DNA of 64,000 bases from positions 395,433,049 through 395,497,048 of the forward strand of contig OX422211.1 of NCBI GenBank assembly GCA_949130495.1. Reading direction: 5' to 3'. Source of the DNA: Sambucus nigra. Taxonomy: Eukaryota; Streptophyta; Magnoliopsida; Dipsacales; Adoxaceae. Both the position numbers and the translations under genes were made by a program. The notes beneath the pieces were generated by a model. The model searched no databases and had not been told where the DNA came from. It was given only the letters and a program-made list of their open reading frames with translations. Below, piece by piece: positions 48,126 to 59,860 of this stretch (its first letter is position 1; every line of letters begins with the position of its first letter).

Positions 48126-50487
48126 ACAAACTCCCCAAGAATATTACCCACAACTACCAAAGGAGCCCGCTCCACCATCATCATCTACGTCCTGGGGTTT
48201 TCAAGCTTCCCCTGCCTGAGTAGAGTGCCGCAGACGCTCCATAGACCGATAAGCTCAGACCAGCCTCGGAAAAACCACAACACCCCCCTCCATAGTCTCA
48301 GATAAGACAAGCCACCTTTGTCCAGTCTCCACTACCAATATCTTGCTAACTACTCTTCTCCACAACCACTTCATATAATCCTCGGGGATGTGCCAGACTC
48401 TCCCAACAGACTGAGAAGGATGGGTCGACGGACGCCGACTCTCCCATAAAGGGCCAAGACGCATGCGCAGACGCTCTGTCAGATCTTTTACTGAAAAGAA
48501 GTCTAGTGTTCAAGGTGGTACGATCTGCTCCCAACCAAATTAGCACAGAAGCCGCCAAGGGAAATAGAAATAGGTTTGTCTGAGACAAACCAGCCAAACG
48601 TATGAGTATTCCCCCAGCTCTAGAATAGGCAGCAACTATCCCTACTAAGGTACTGACCAGTGCAGATTTAGAGCCCCATGCTCCACAAACCAGTTCTCCC
48701 AGCTCTCGATATCGAGGACAACAGTTATGAAATGGTGCAAAAAGAAGTTGGGCATAGTCGACAAAGGATATTCCGAAGGAATCACCAGGCGGAATCTTTC
48801 AGATAACCACATGAATAACATCACGGGGCTACCCCTCAGAAAGTTAAAATGACCTTATCGCCAGGCACCCAGGCCATTCAAAGTCACCGCCAATATCACC
48901 GCCGCGGGATTGTGATGGTATGACATCCATGAAGTAATGGCTGCAAGTTGTTAGTCCACCAGCAGTTCCCCAGTCACCAGCAACAATTTCGAAACCAAAC
49001 CCAGAACAACGCCTCCGGCATATCCAGCATCACCAACCCCCTGTAAATGCACAGACTACAACACCGCCAGAAGGAAAATCATTCCTCCAGTAACCAAAGG
49101 TCTACCCGCCGAAGGCGAGATGTGGAGAAGTCCAGCCAACAGCTACCGAGGAGATCGGAAAAACTCAGGCATAACAGCCACCACACTAGGATTTACCCCC
49201 AACATGGCAGAAAATTCTATGACACCCCGCCTAATTAACCCTGGGTGATCAGTCCTAAATTAAATTAGAACAGGTTTCTCAGTTGGTTCTTTCTTAGCAT
49301 CACTGTCGCCTTTTTAATTACTAACCACCTAAGTGAGAAAATTAGACTGGTGCCAAGTTTTATCTTTCATTAATTTAATGAAATACTCATGCGAAAACAA
49401 AATAATTTAAACAATCACAATTAATTGAAATCCACCATTAACATCTAAAGAACTAACCGAATAAGCCATCGGCTCAAAACCAATAAAAGTAAAGACAAGT
49501 AATAAATCTCAACAAGTCTGACATAAGTACTGAATAAAATAGTGAGCGACATGCTCGAGTAACTGATAGGAAATTTCTACACTAGAAATGAAAAGAACGA
49601 AGCGCCTATCAAACTCTCGCAACATCCACATATGCTACAGCAACAGATCCCTGAAATGAGTCAAGTCTGGCGTCCCTGTGGCTGGACACCTAAAAGGTTT
49701 CTAAAAGTTTTTATAGCAAGGGTTAGTACCCAAAACATTTGGAAAACATTTAGCAAATGATTAACTTGCGGTAATAAATATGTATGCATGCTTTTCATAT
49801 TTTAGTTAGTGTCGCACTCCCTTGAGGACCTCCTCACCCCTCCTCTACTGTGCACTATTAACGCCTTAATTAATTTCCCTAGTCATTTATCCCATAACTA
49901 GATAACCGATATAATCCCTTGCAACCACCCTACTCTAACCGAGTATGCCAAAATTATGATTTCTAAGTTATTGTCATCATTATCTTAATTAATCATTTCC
50001 CTTTTTATATTCATATAACTTTCACATCCACTATATATGATACAATTCACAGCTTGTACTAATTTACCAGTATATAATTAATTAGCTCATTATATACGTA
50101 TAGTCATATTATAACATTCACACATATGTTGAAATAATAATTAATAATGGATATCCTCCTGAGTAATAACTCATCGGATGTATATTCTCTAAAGTACTAT
50201 CCCACTAGGTGTATTCACATAACCTAATTACCCCAAGTCAGAATTGCTCACTAACTTGGTAAAATAACATAATTATAGGAGGCGGTCATATTTCTTCCTT
50301 AAAAGTGAGATGCCCCTCACCCATATAATGGACGCTATGACCTAGGGATATACTCGCCCTACTCCTCAATCTAGGGGATTCACCCTCAACACGCAACCTC
50401 CCCTGATAGCATTAGAGTATATATAATAATAATATCTAGCCACTGATATTAATGCACACACCATATATATATATACTATCGCACACC

Positions 50488-50548
<61 letters not shown>

Positions 50549-52371
50549 ATACCCCAGCTATACCGTGTACTAAGTCCTTAACACAAGCCTATACAAATTA
50601 TCATGAGTTTATGTCACAACTCTGATTATTAATTAATTGCACATTAATTAATTAAATTACTTTTGGTGTCGCTCCAACAAATATATTCGGACTCGCTCTC
50701 GTGGCCCGAAATAAAATAATACCCGAGTCCTAATCCCCGACTCCAAATTAATTAATTTTCAATCTAAATTAATTTAACATCTTGGTATCCCTACAAATAT
50801 ACCCGGATTCGCCCACTCGATCCGTATTTAATTATTTTAGAATATTCTTCCCAAAATTTCCATAACGTGTCACACATCAATTCCTCCCAACCGCAATTAC
50901 TTTCCTTCATTTTTGTTAGGAATTACTGTTCCATACTTATTTCTCACTAACTAAAGTACGGGGGAGAATTTTATAATTAATTTCCCTTATATATTAAAAC
51001 TGGCGTAACTGTCAAAAATCACGGACCATCGAACGATCGATCCCAGCCATCGATCGATCGATCGAACAGGTCTTCGTCTTCTCTGAGTCCTTGTTTCAGC
51101 CATGAACGAAAACCTTAAATTCCCAACTCCTTTTACAGTCCAACCCAAGCCTTCTCATCAATATAACACGTCAAGAACACCATAAAGGACCCCCATAAAG
51201 TCCCCAAACCCCGTTTAATTTACATTCTCTACTGTTTTTCTAAATTGGGAAAAAAGTCGAGTCATTCGTAAATCAGTCACAACACCAAATTACCAACTCA
51301 ATTTCATTCCTAATTCGTCTGGGTTTATTACAACTAAGGCAATTATCTGTTCAGAATCATGTTACACCATAAATTCCTACACCAATTCTCATCTTGTGTT
51401 CCAATTACAAAAACCCCATTTTTGTACCCATTTATCCCCAAAACGAGTTTTAGGTATTCACATCACATAAATATGAATTGAAAACATAATTAAATGCTAC
51501 AGTAGTTTAACCACTTGCCTTATGGTTTCGTAGGGTCTGATCTGGAGTTGTGATTCTCAAGGTTGAAGATGAATTCCCCTCTTTTGGCTCTTTCCTTTGT
51601 CCCCCAAATTGCCTTTAACTGTTTCTTAAGATTTTCTCTCCCACTAAGTGTTTTCTAATTTCCAATTGGTCGTTTCTCTTTTCCTTTTAATTAAGTAATT
51701 AGGGTTAATCCCGTTTTTTGCCTAATGGGCCAAGCCCAAGTGACCCAAATACCCTCGTGTGGGCCCGACTATGCCTAAAAATGTTCCGTGACCCGTTTAC
51801 TACCCCCGGATACACTTTTTCGACTATCTCGGCCCATACGGACTCAAGCGTACACTCAAAATTGACATCCGAATTAATTTATAAAAATCCTTATCTCACA
51901 CCCAAATTAGTCTATACCGACTCCCGGCTGAGATAACTGAATGCCCCGCCACTAATATCCGTAATGACGTAAATAATTTATTACTATTCACTTAGTAATT
52001 TTAAATTCCCTAAATATTAACCATTTACTCTCCGATTAAAATTTAAATATATATTATCATAATTAATTCAATTATTACGACACACAAGTTATTCAAAATT
52101 TTCCGAATTAATTATATATTAAATGCACAAAAATACGCGTTGTTACAAATTCCTCATAAGTCAGACATAATTCTTCCAATTCAAAGAGGAATATATGGTC
52201 TTTGAGGTACCAAAATTGTACCGCCGCCATCAGCATGTTCCACTCTATGGGTCGATTACGCCATAAAGAGACTCGACGCATGTTGAAAGCATCGTAGTCG
52301 ACGTTATTGGAGCATATCGCCTCCAAAGTATCGAGGTAGTTGGAAAACTCAACACTGCAAGGGAGAGCCAT
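48126..52371 (-). pseudogene. Antisense DUF7745-like gene of the Tat element, split by a solo LTR
   Basis: The start is the ATG at 52371, because a TATA box lies 60 bp upstream. The N-terminal part (52371-52153) begins MALPCSVEFSNYLDTLEAIC and reaches WNMLMAAVQFWYLKDHIFLF and ELCLTYEEF, a pattern found in DUF7745-type proteins of plant retroelements. A 2930-bp LTR interrupts it at EEF. On the far side (49217 downward) the frame resumes SAMLGVNPS, as expected after the Phe. A stop follows about 25 codons later, and further blocks at 48597-48255 (LWRRVVSKIL, ETGQRWLVLSE) appear to be its C-terminal part. The function of the family is unknown. It lies antisense to and downstream of pol. Confidence 0.6.
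49218..52147. mobile_element. Solo LTR (2930 bp) inside the antisense gene
   Basis: It starts TATGACACCCCGCC (probably once TGTGACACC) and ends GCGTTGTTACA, between perfect AATTC duplications (49213-49217 and 52148-52152). No gag, pol, primer site or polypurine tract is seen. An (AT)n run lies at about 50489-50541 and an ATCG-repeat patch at 51030-51065. Short frames inside, such as 51718-51936, are not supported. Confidence 0.8.
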
Positions 52372-52430
52372 CGGACAGAATAAGAAAGTTAGAATGTGAA
52401 GCTGTGATGAAAATACTCCAGCCTTACCCC

Positions 52431-52590
52431 TTTTTATACTTCCCTCACAAAAGACACAACCCCTGTAGAAATCGGAGAGAATCCTGCCCCACAAGGTAAC
52501 AAAGCCTGAAGAGAGTATCAATCAAAGCCTTGATTAATTAGACTGGACTGACCTGCCGATAGGCAGGACAAGGGGCTTGCCGATCGGCAA
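52431..52590 (-). promoter_or_regulatory. Promoter of the antisense DUF7745-like gene
   Basis: On minus, a palindrome TTGCCGATCGGCAA (52590-52577) and an inverted repeat CCTGCCTATCGGCAGG (52567-52552) precede a TATAAAAA box (52438-52431). The ATG is 60 bp further. The arrangement is like that of the LTR U3 at 32560-32676. Confidence 0.55.
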
Positions 52591-52900
52591 CCTCCTATTT
52601 TAGAAACTCCCCTTTTTCCTCTTTTTGTCAAAATCAGAAAACTCAATAAAAATAAATTGATATTCTCAACAGAATTTCAAAATCCCCTTCCATCTTTATA
52701 TAATTCCTCATTTTAAACTTTCCTTCAAAATTCTAAAAATATTTATTTTTACGGTCTCAACAGCACAGTAAAAAGTGCATATGCATTCATTAATTCATTA
52801 CTAACATAAGATAATAAAAAACTCCATTGCATTGCACAGATATTTTTTTCTGTGTTACATCAATTTTGCAGGAAATAAAGAAAAGCAGAAAAATAACGGG
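52591..52900. other. Intergenic AT-rich stretch between the antisense genes
   Basis: No gene or repeat was recognised. CT-rich sequence begins at 52920 and is the tail of the upstream antisense gene. Confidence 0.5.
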
Positions 52901-52902
52901 AC

Positions 52903-55067
52903 TCAGCCCGAACCCACATTCCCTCTCTCTCTCTCACCTACCCTTCCCCCTCTCTCTAAGAGCTTCCATCCCTGTGACGCGCTCTCTTTCCCCTGCGGTG
53001 AGATGATGCACCACCGCAACCCAAACCAGACTCCTCCCTGAATGAGGAAGACGACACCAAGCAAGAAGGAACAGGAATCGCATCCCGAATATGGGCAGTC
53101 GCCGAAGATATCCAGTCCCTTAGCTAAGTGGTGGACACCCGGACTTGCTTTAAGGAAAGGCATAATCAGTATCAAGTAGAGAAGATAAAAAAATAAAAAT
53201 AAAAAAAGAAACCAAAAGAGAAGAACAGAAAGGTATACCAAAGGACTAAGAACCTCCTCTGTCAAGCCCAACTCCTCTGGGTCCATCGCATGAGGACGAT
53301 GAAACATAGGCACCATCCCTCCATCAGCCCGCCGAATGTTTTATGAAAGGGTATGAAACCACACAAAGGGAACCTCTGAAATTATCTCCGCTGCAGATGT
53401 CGACGAACCACCACCACTTTGGGAAGACCCCACTGGCCGACTTGAACTCGCCTGAGGGAAAGGCAACGCATCATATATGATAGGCACCATCAGCCAACTC
53501 GTTATAAAGTCCATATAATTGTATGATATAGTTGTGTCGGTATACAACAGATAGGACTCGCCAATCATCGCCGCGATCCTCGCATCCTCTGGCAGCGTCC
53601 TCTCTCGCCTCATAGACATAGGGGGCCTCGCAGGTGGAACCACCACCTCCAGCTCAGCAATCTGTCAAAGCACCCTCTCCCTGAGATACCAGGAGTGGCC
53701 AAACTCGTGCGCCAATAAATGCCTCATCTGCGCGCTCACCCTAGTTGACCCCGTGTCCTGAACAGCCATCCCCCAAGGGTAAAAGGTCATCAGTAAAATC
53801 CCTAGTAGATATAAGTCAATATGTAATCAGAGCACACAAATACCAAGACTGAATATGGAAAAGGTCTTACCCTATCACTAGAGAGGCCATTCAAGACCTG
53901 ACGCACAGCCTCTAGAGAAAGAGACTTCCTTAACTGTCGATTGGCCTTCTGCCATCAATACAACCGGCATAAGTCCCCAAAGGTATCATCCTTCAGAGCA
54001 ATCAACTGGGTATTACACCCAATCACCTCACAGAACCACACCTACCAAAGATAAGAATTCGCGATAAAAAAGACACGCACAAGGAAAATGCGAATGCATG
54101 AAAGGAAAATGCGCAAATTAAAGAATACCTCAAGAAGATATGTGGGTCTAGTAAAAGTATTCCGGCAGCACCGGCTAAATGCATCCAGAGAAAAATAAAG
54201 GGTCGCCAAAGTCAGGCTCCCCCCATCATAGAGAAGGATGTTCGAAAACATCCTCAGTTACGACAAAAACCATAAGTGGACAACGTCGTCGCTCGACGCC
54301 ACCAAAAATCCCCCCAACACCAGCAAGATAAATAATCGGTCCATCTAACTCACCTGCAGCCCGTCCTCCACATCAATCACCCTACTCAGTAAAACATCCC
54401 TCTGCAGCGACAAACGGATGGAGTCCCTAGATACTATCCTCCTCACATCACCTAGCACCGCCCACACCGCCTCCGACCTCACCTGCAAAGAGAGATCCAC
54501 CTCTATCTGCTCTCCATCATAATCTAGCCCTAGTAACTGCTGCAAATCTATGGAAGTCACAGTCATCTCCCTAAAGCCAAAATGGAAGGTGTGGGTAATG
54601 ACCCAACCTCTCCCCCAAAGTGCATAAGACTTCCGTCGAACGAGGCATCTCATCCAGCACAAACGCCAGCCTCCCAAAGCCTGCTGATGATAATACCCAA
54701 TGCACAACAAGTGGAAGGTGATCCCATACATCCTTAAGCCCCGTCATCCCGCGACCACGCATAGTCGACAAAGAAACATCGGACTGTCAAAGAAAAAGCC
54801 TTGTCAAAATCTAAGAAAAAAGAAATCACCAGAAAAGAATGCCAAAAGTCATTTTGTACTTACATAACCACCAAGGTTCACCACCCTAGAAGCGCGATGA
54901 AGCGATAGCTCCCGCAGTAAAGTCCGCTCATCTGCCACTGGCTCAAATGCATCAAAAGAATTCTCACTCCCCAAAGCAAGAGGTGCCCTGTCCCTCCACT
55001 CCACATTCGCCCAGTCATCAATAGCCAGCCACTCCCTGTGTACCGCAGTGCTCACAAAAAGGGCCAT
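52903..55067 (-). pseudogene. Antisense plant mobile domain (PMD) gene of the Tat element
   Basis: PMD proteins are transposon-related plant proteins also found as MAIN/MAIL-type host genes. The start is the ATG at 55067 (MALFVSTAVHREWLAIDDWA). Exon-like blocks on minus follow: HRASRVVNLGGYVS (54895); VWDHLPLVVHWVLSSAGFGRL and HFGFREMTVTSIDLQQLLGL within 54771-54345, the hallmark PMD core; SLTLATLYFSLDAFSR at 54220; VWFCEVIGC..TQLIAL near 54030; an acidic/Ser-rich tail at 53646-53341; and MDPEELGLTEE at 53280. Gaps between blocks look like introns. One stop falls near 53950 and another near 53660, so integrity is doubtful. It could instead be a pseudogenised host gene, but position and promoter tie it to the element. 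Confidence 0.65.
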
Positions 55068-55160
55068 TTTTAGGTTGCAGAATGTTAGAATGATTTGCAG
55101 AAGAAAATCGTAGAAAGAGAGAAGGCAAGAAGCAGTGAAAAATAAGGGGAACCCGCCCCC

Positions 55161-55195
55161 TTTTTATAGGAAGCCAAGGGTCATGCTGATCGGCA
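55161..55195 (-). promoter_or_regulatory. Promoter of the antisense PMD gene
   Basis: On minus, TGCCGATCAGCA (55195-55184) is followed by TATAAAAAGG starting at 55168 and a C/T-rich leader to the ATG at 55067. It parallels the LTR promoter and the promoter of the neighbouring antisense gene. Confidence 0.55.
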
Positions 55196-55199
55196 CTTC

Positions 55200-55725
55200 A
55201 ACACCACCTACCAATCGACATTGACCTTCAACCTTCTCGAGGCAGTCCAAAAGTCTGTGCCACTGCCGAATGGCACCCTCCATGCCATGCCGACCGGCAG
55301 TCCCCTTAAATTTTCGTACAGAAAATCCCAAAAAACCCTGAAAAATCCTCAAAAAATTCCTAAAATTCCCGAGGGGATTTAGAACATTTTCACCAAGAAA
55401 AATTCACACTCCCTCAAGTGGAACCCCTATTTCCCCAGCGAAACTCTCAAAAGCCAATAGAATCTCCCCCCGATAACATCCCCAGAGGACCCTTAAAGTA
55501 TCCTAAACCTCGGGTTATCTCCTATTCATCAAGAGTTTCAAATTTCCCCAAGCGAAACATCCAAACCCTGGGCCACCTAGTCACTTCCCCAGTGGGATTT
55601 ACAGCATCCAATTGGCTATTCCCTCACAAAGTCTCCGAAAGACACAAAATTTTCCCCAACAATCAGCTCCCCAGCTTAAATCAAAATCACGAGGTAATTT
55701 CCCCGACAGAGTTCCCCGAGAACGT
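55200..55725. other. Non-coding stretch with recurring CCCCAG motifs
   Basis: A TTCCCCAGYG-like motif recurs five or more times (for example near 55432, 55484, 55545, 55588 and 55667). A 105-codon plus-strand frame (55418-55735) merely reads through these and is not supported. It is probably the 3' untranslated region of the Tat-like element. Confidence 0.45.
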
Positions 55726-56490
55726 CTCAATTTAAGACCTCAAAATTGGCTTCGACCCGCAGAATTGGTCATCTCAATTTAATCCCTCAGAATTGGCTTC
55801 GACCCGCAGAATTGGTCATCTCAATTTAAGCCCTCAGAATTGGCTTCGGCCCGCAGAATTGGTCATCTCAATTTAAGCTCTCAGAATTGGCTTCGACCAG
55901 CAGAATTGGTCATCTCAATTTAAGTCCTCAGAATTGGCTTCGACCCGCAGAATTGGTCATCTCAATTTAAGCCCTCAGAATTGGCTTTGAACCGCAAAAT
56001 TGGTCATCTAAATTTAAGCCCTTAGAATTGGCTTCGACCCGCAGAATTGGTCATCACAATTTAAGCCCTCAGAATTGGGTTCGACCCGCAGAATTGGTCA
56101 TCTCAATTTAAGTCCTCAGAATTGGCTTCGACCCGCAGAATTGGTCATCTCAATTTAAACCCTCAGAATTGCCTTCGACCCGCAGAGTTGGTCATAACAA
56201 TTTAAGCCCTCGAAATTGGCTTTGACCCGCAGAATTGGTCATCATAATTTAAGCCCTCAGAATTGGCTTCAACCCAAAGAATTGGTCATCCCCTGCATTG
56301 CTTTAGGTCCTCGAAATTGACCTCAATCTTTGGTCATCACTTCCTTTTTTACCATCCCCAGTATTCCCCCTTAGGTCCTCCAAATTGGTCTCGACCCTCT
56401 AAATCGGTCATCCTCGCCCTTTGGTCCTCAGAATTGGCCTCGACCTTCTGAATCGGTCATCCTCATCCCCAGGTCCTCAGAATCGGCCTC
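55726..56490 (+). repeat. 47-bp minisatellite, 12 units plus degenerate tail
   Basis: Twelve units of 47 bp run from 55726 to about 56290. Each reads TCAATTTAAGCCCTCAGAAT then TGGCTTCGACCCGCAG and AATTGGTCATC. Within a unit AGAATTGG occurs twice. Beyond 56290 the units become irregular (GTCCTC.GAATTGGCCTCGAC) until about 56490. Position after the antisense genes fits the 3' untranslated region of a Tat element. Confidence 0.95.
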
Positions 56491-56655
56491 GACCGTCGGG
56501 ACACACGTGTGTCAACCATCACCTTAGGTCTTATTTCAAATGATGAATCGTATTGGAAGTTGAACCACGTAGGTTCAAAGTTCTCTCTACTGCCATTTTG
56601 CATTTCACTTCAACCATTAAGACGTCCCGATCTCTCTTCATATTTCTTCACTTGA
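56491..56655. other. Junction between Tat-like sequence and pararetrovirus
   Basis: It shows no feature. The 3' LTR expected for the Tat-like element is not present. The virus begins at 56656, where similarity to 62633 onward starts. Confidence 0.45.
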
Positions 56656-56994
56656 AATTACACAAGTGCAGAAATGATCGAGATATTATTAATACAAACT
56701 TACTATTATTACATAAGTGGAGAGAGGAGAATATTACAAGAGAAAGAGAGGAGAAAGATTCAGAAGATAAAAGACAAAGATTGAGGAAGAAGATGATTTA
56801 CAAGTGAGGACGATTGATCATTTTAAAACCTTCATAAAGGTTATTTAATTATTAAAGTAAACAAAACGTGGGTTGCCGAAAGAAAAAGTCTTAAAGTGCA
56901 CAGTAGGTGCACAGTAAAAAGCACATAGTAATTTCCAATAATTAAAAAAGAAAATAGTAACTGATGTGGATGTTTTTGTTTTAAATGTCCAAAT

Positions 56995-57011
56995 CGTCAT
57001 TGCATGCGTCA
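56995..57011 (-). promoter_or_regulatory. as-1-like element, copy 1
   Basis: The minus strand reads TGACGCATGCAATGACG: two TGACG motifs with a 7-nt spacer, the spacing of the as-1 element of the CaMV 35S promoter. The TATA position downstream (56821-56828) reads TTTTAAAA in this copy. Confidence 0.55.
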
Positions 57012-57175
57012 GCTGATTACTGACCGTATGCGGGCCCCACAAGCAAAAGATAAAATGTCTTTTACTCGTGGTCCTCAATTTTTGGTAAAATTTACATTTC
57101 AAATAGAGGACGTGGGAGAAGTACCTTTTCTTTTTCAAATAGGCAAATTCTCCTGATAGCGTTGAAGATTTTGTC

Positions 57176-57769
57176 TTAAAAATCATTTTCTGGTAATTCA
57201 AAAAATTCCAGAAAAGTATTAATTTTTTCTAGAGAAAAATCTTCATTTTCATAGTTTAAGCCTTTCAAAATTTTGAGGCTCAGACATTTAAATTTATCCA
57301 AAGTTGCTGTTTGTTCAGTAATTTTGTCAACAAGGATACTCATGTTTTTTCTAAAATCTTTTCTTCTGTCTCGAAGATGACATTTCCATGCTTGATTTAA
57401 GGGTGTATACAATTCACAGGGGATTCCTGGATTGTGAAAATCATAGGTTTCAGTATCAAGGAGGGTTTCCTCAGTCTGAAGTTTGGAGAACTGGTAAATC
57501 ATATTAGGAGTTCCTAACTGTTTCATCCAATTTTCCCATGCAGTTATGACTTCTGTCATAGTATGAAATTTTTTGTGGCATGCACCAGGAAATTTGTTTA
57601 CTTGCATAAAACATTGGTTCCAATTATCATAGAAGCCTGGGTTTCTTCCACTGAACACAACATAAACAGGGTTTGGTTTAGGCTGTGTCGATGATGATGC
57701 TTGGGTTTTTGCCTTTTTAGCAATAGTTATCCAATCTCCTTTTGTTTCACCTGGATGCTTATCTCCCAT
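57176..57769 (-). CDS. Viroplasmin-domain protein (P6/TAV-like)
   Basis: Caulimovirus P6-type proteins form inclusion bodies and act in viral translation. The frame is open from upstream, but the ATG at 57769 (MGDKHPGETKGDW) is the likely start, since hairpin-rich leader sequence precedes it. Residues about 35-80 form the viroplasmin (RNase H1 N-terminal-like) domain, recognised by VYVVFSGRNPGFYDNW and a CHKKFHT segment. The 198-codon length is short for P6 proteins, which often exceed 400 residues, so a C-terminal portion may be lost or the family may be compact. The second copy begins to appear at 64000-63905. No stop interrupts this frame. Confidence 0.75.
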   Translation of the reverse strand: MGDKHPGETKGDWITIAKKAKTQASSSTQPKPNPVYVVFSGRNPGFYDNWNQCFMQVNKFPGACHKKFHTMTEVITAWENWMKQLGTPNMIYQFSKLQTEETLLDTETYDFHNPGIPCELYTPLNQAWKCHLRDRRKDFRKNMSILVDKITEQTATLDKFKCLSLKILKGLNYENEDFSLEKINTFLEFFELPENDF

Positions 57770-57787
57770 CCTGAAAATAGAGAAAAG

Positions 57788-57914
57788 CCACTTGTTTAGT
57801 GGTTTTGATAAAATATATTTCAAAATATTCCACTTGTTTAGTGGGTGTTATTTTAAAATATTTAACATATTCCACTTGTTTAGTGGGTTTCTAAAAACTC
57901 TACTTGGTTAGTAG
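57788..57914 (-). repeat. Four small hairpin repeats ahead of the viroplasmin ORF
   Basis: The plus strand reads CCACTTGTTTAGTGG at 57788-57802, 57830-57844 and 57872-57886, and CTACTTGGTTAGTAG at 57900-57914. Each has 5-bp complementary arms around a 5-nt loop. The fourth copy differs in both arms but still pairs. Confidence 0.75.
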
Positions 57915-57959
57915 GTTTTTCATCATAGTTCTTGCTAAGATAATCTGCAAGAAAATTAT

Positions 57960-59860
57960 TAGTACCATTTAAATGTTCAACTTCAAAAGTATAAACAACA
58001 ATTTTGTTGAACCATTAATATTTCTTTTATTTATTAGGAAGTCTTTTACGGCTTTATTATTTGTTCTAACAATAAAGTCTTTGGGTGCTAAGAAAATATG
58101 GAATTTTTTAATAGCAATTTTAATTGCTAATAATTCCTTTTCAAAAATAATATAATTCAGTTCATTTGGTTTAAATTTTCCTGAATTATATCCACATATC
58201 AATTCATGTTTTTGAATTGATTTTGGAATAGTGGTTTTCTTACCACGAATACCAAAAGTATTGGAAGGATTGGTTTCATTCCAATATTCTGCAGGAATTA
58301 CTTTGAGAACACATCCCCAGTAATTATCTAAAGCATCAGTTTCTAATATGAGCTTATCTCTTGTTTTAGGAAAATAAACTTTTGGACAGTTATTTATTAT
58401 CTCTTGTTTAATTGTTTTAACAACAAGAGTATCATTATCACTCCATCTACAAACTTCGTTCTTTTTAAGTTTTTCAAGAAGTGGTAATTCTTTTTGAGAT
58501 AATCCTTTTATGAAATTTCTTCCATAATTAAGGATTTCTAGGAAACTTTGTAATTATTTTTTATCCAAAATTTCCTCATTAAAATCTCTTACTTTAGAGA
58601 TAATGTGATCTTGTAATTGTAGGCCATCCCGGTTTAGGATTATGCCAAGAAAATTAATCTCTCTTTTTTCAACATCAATTTTCTTTGGTGATAAAATGAT
58701 TCCATATTTTTGGAATTTTTCACAAATAATTTTTAGATGATACCTATGTTCTTCTATGGTTTTGGAAAAAACAAGGATGTCATCTATGTAGACAACACAA
58801 AAATCTTTAAGGTCTTTAAAGATTTTTTCCATCCATCTTTGATATACCTGAGGAGCTGTGTTTAGTCCAAAAGGCATAACATTCCATTGATAGTGTCCTC
58901 TAGGAGTACTAAAGGTTGTCAATGGTTTGGATTCTTCAGTTACTTTTAACTGCCAAAATCCAGATTTACAATCGAATTTGCTAAAGAACTTTTTTCCTTT
59001 AGTTTGGTTAATTAATACATCCTTTCTTGGAATAAAATAACCATCAAATTCTAATTGTTCATTTAATCTTTTATAATTTATAACCATTTTAGATTTTCCT
59101 CTTGTGACTTCATTGTGTTTTCTCACCATGAAGGCGGGGCTAGAGTGTGGACTTATTGTTTCTTCAATAAGATTAATTTCCAATAGTTCTTTGATTTGTT
59201 TATCAAATTCATCTATATCATTTCTGGTATAGATCATTGGTTTTACTCTTATTATAACATTGGGATCTCTTAGTTTAAGATTACAATATCGTGAACTTTT
59301 GTCCCATAATTTTAATGGGTTCTCACAAAAATTATCATTTAATATAGTATAAAGCCAATGAGTTTCTTCAAGATCTTTAATAAAAGGAGTTATATCCCCT
59401 TTTTTAGTAGGGCAAAAATCTCTTTTGCACTTATATTTATGTTGTTGTAGTAAAGGGATTTTTACTACATCTTTATTGAGGGTTAAATTTATTGTTCCCT
59501 CATCAATACTTATAGGCAAATATTCTGAGATAAAATTGTTACCTAATATAAAATCTCCATGCATTTCTGGAAAGCATAAGATTTTTAGAATAATGAATTT
59601 CTTTTCATTAAACCATATAGCCACTTTTTTGGCTTTTAAATCAATGAAATTTTGTGTCCCATTGATGCTTGTTACAGCAATAGAATTTTTCATTTTTATC
59701 CATTTTTCAGGAGGTAAAGCATTAGGTCTACAAGAACAAATTGTTGCTCCTGTATCAATTAATGTGCAAAGACTATATGGTTTATTGCCCGTAAAATTGA
59801 AGTAACCTAATACATAGGTATATCTTCTCTTTCCATGGCTTGGTGAGAAGATTATTTCTT
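57960..59860 (-). pseudogene. Pararetroviral protease-RT-RNase H polyprotein
   Basis: This is the replication polyprotein of the integrated virus. On minus, an aspartic protease motif (IDTGA) lies near 59750. RT follows within the 379-residue stretch 59693-58554, with FDCKSGFWQ, MPFGLNTAPQVYQR and the catalytic YIDD at about residue 302 of that stretch. RNase H is at 58202-57969 with EKELLAIK and a VRTNNKAV segment, where Asn replaces the usual Asp of TDN. An in-frame stop at 58554-58556 separates RT from RNase H. The similarity is to Caulimoviridae rather than LTR elements, given the neighbouring movement and viroplasmin genes and the lack of integrase. Confidence 0.85.

Noticed and set aside
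55726..56490. Possible CRISPR-like array
   Set aside because: The 47-bp units are contiguous with no unique spacers, in a plant retroelement, so it is a minisatellite.
48126..56490. 3' LTR of the Tat-like element expected at its end
   Set aside because: No second copy of the TGTAGACACC start or of the GGTGCCTAACAC block was found here, so no 3' LTR is claimed.
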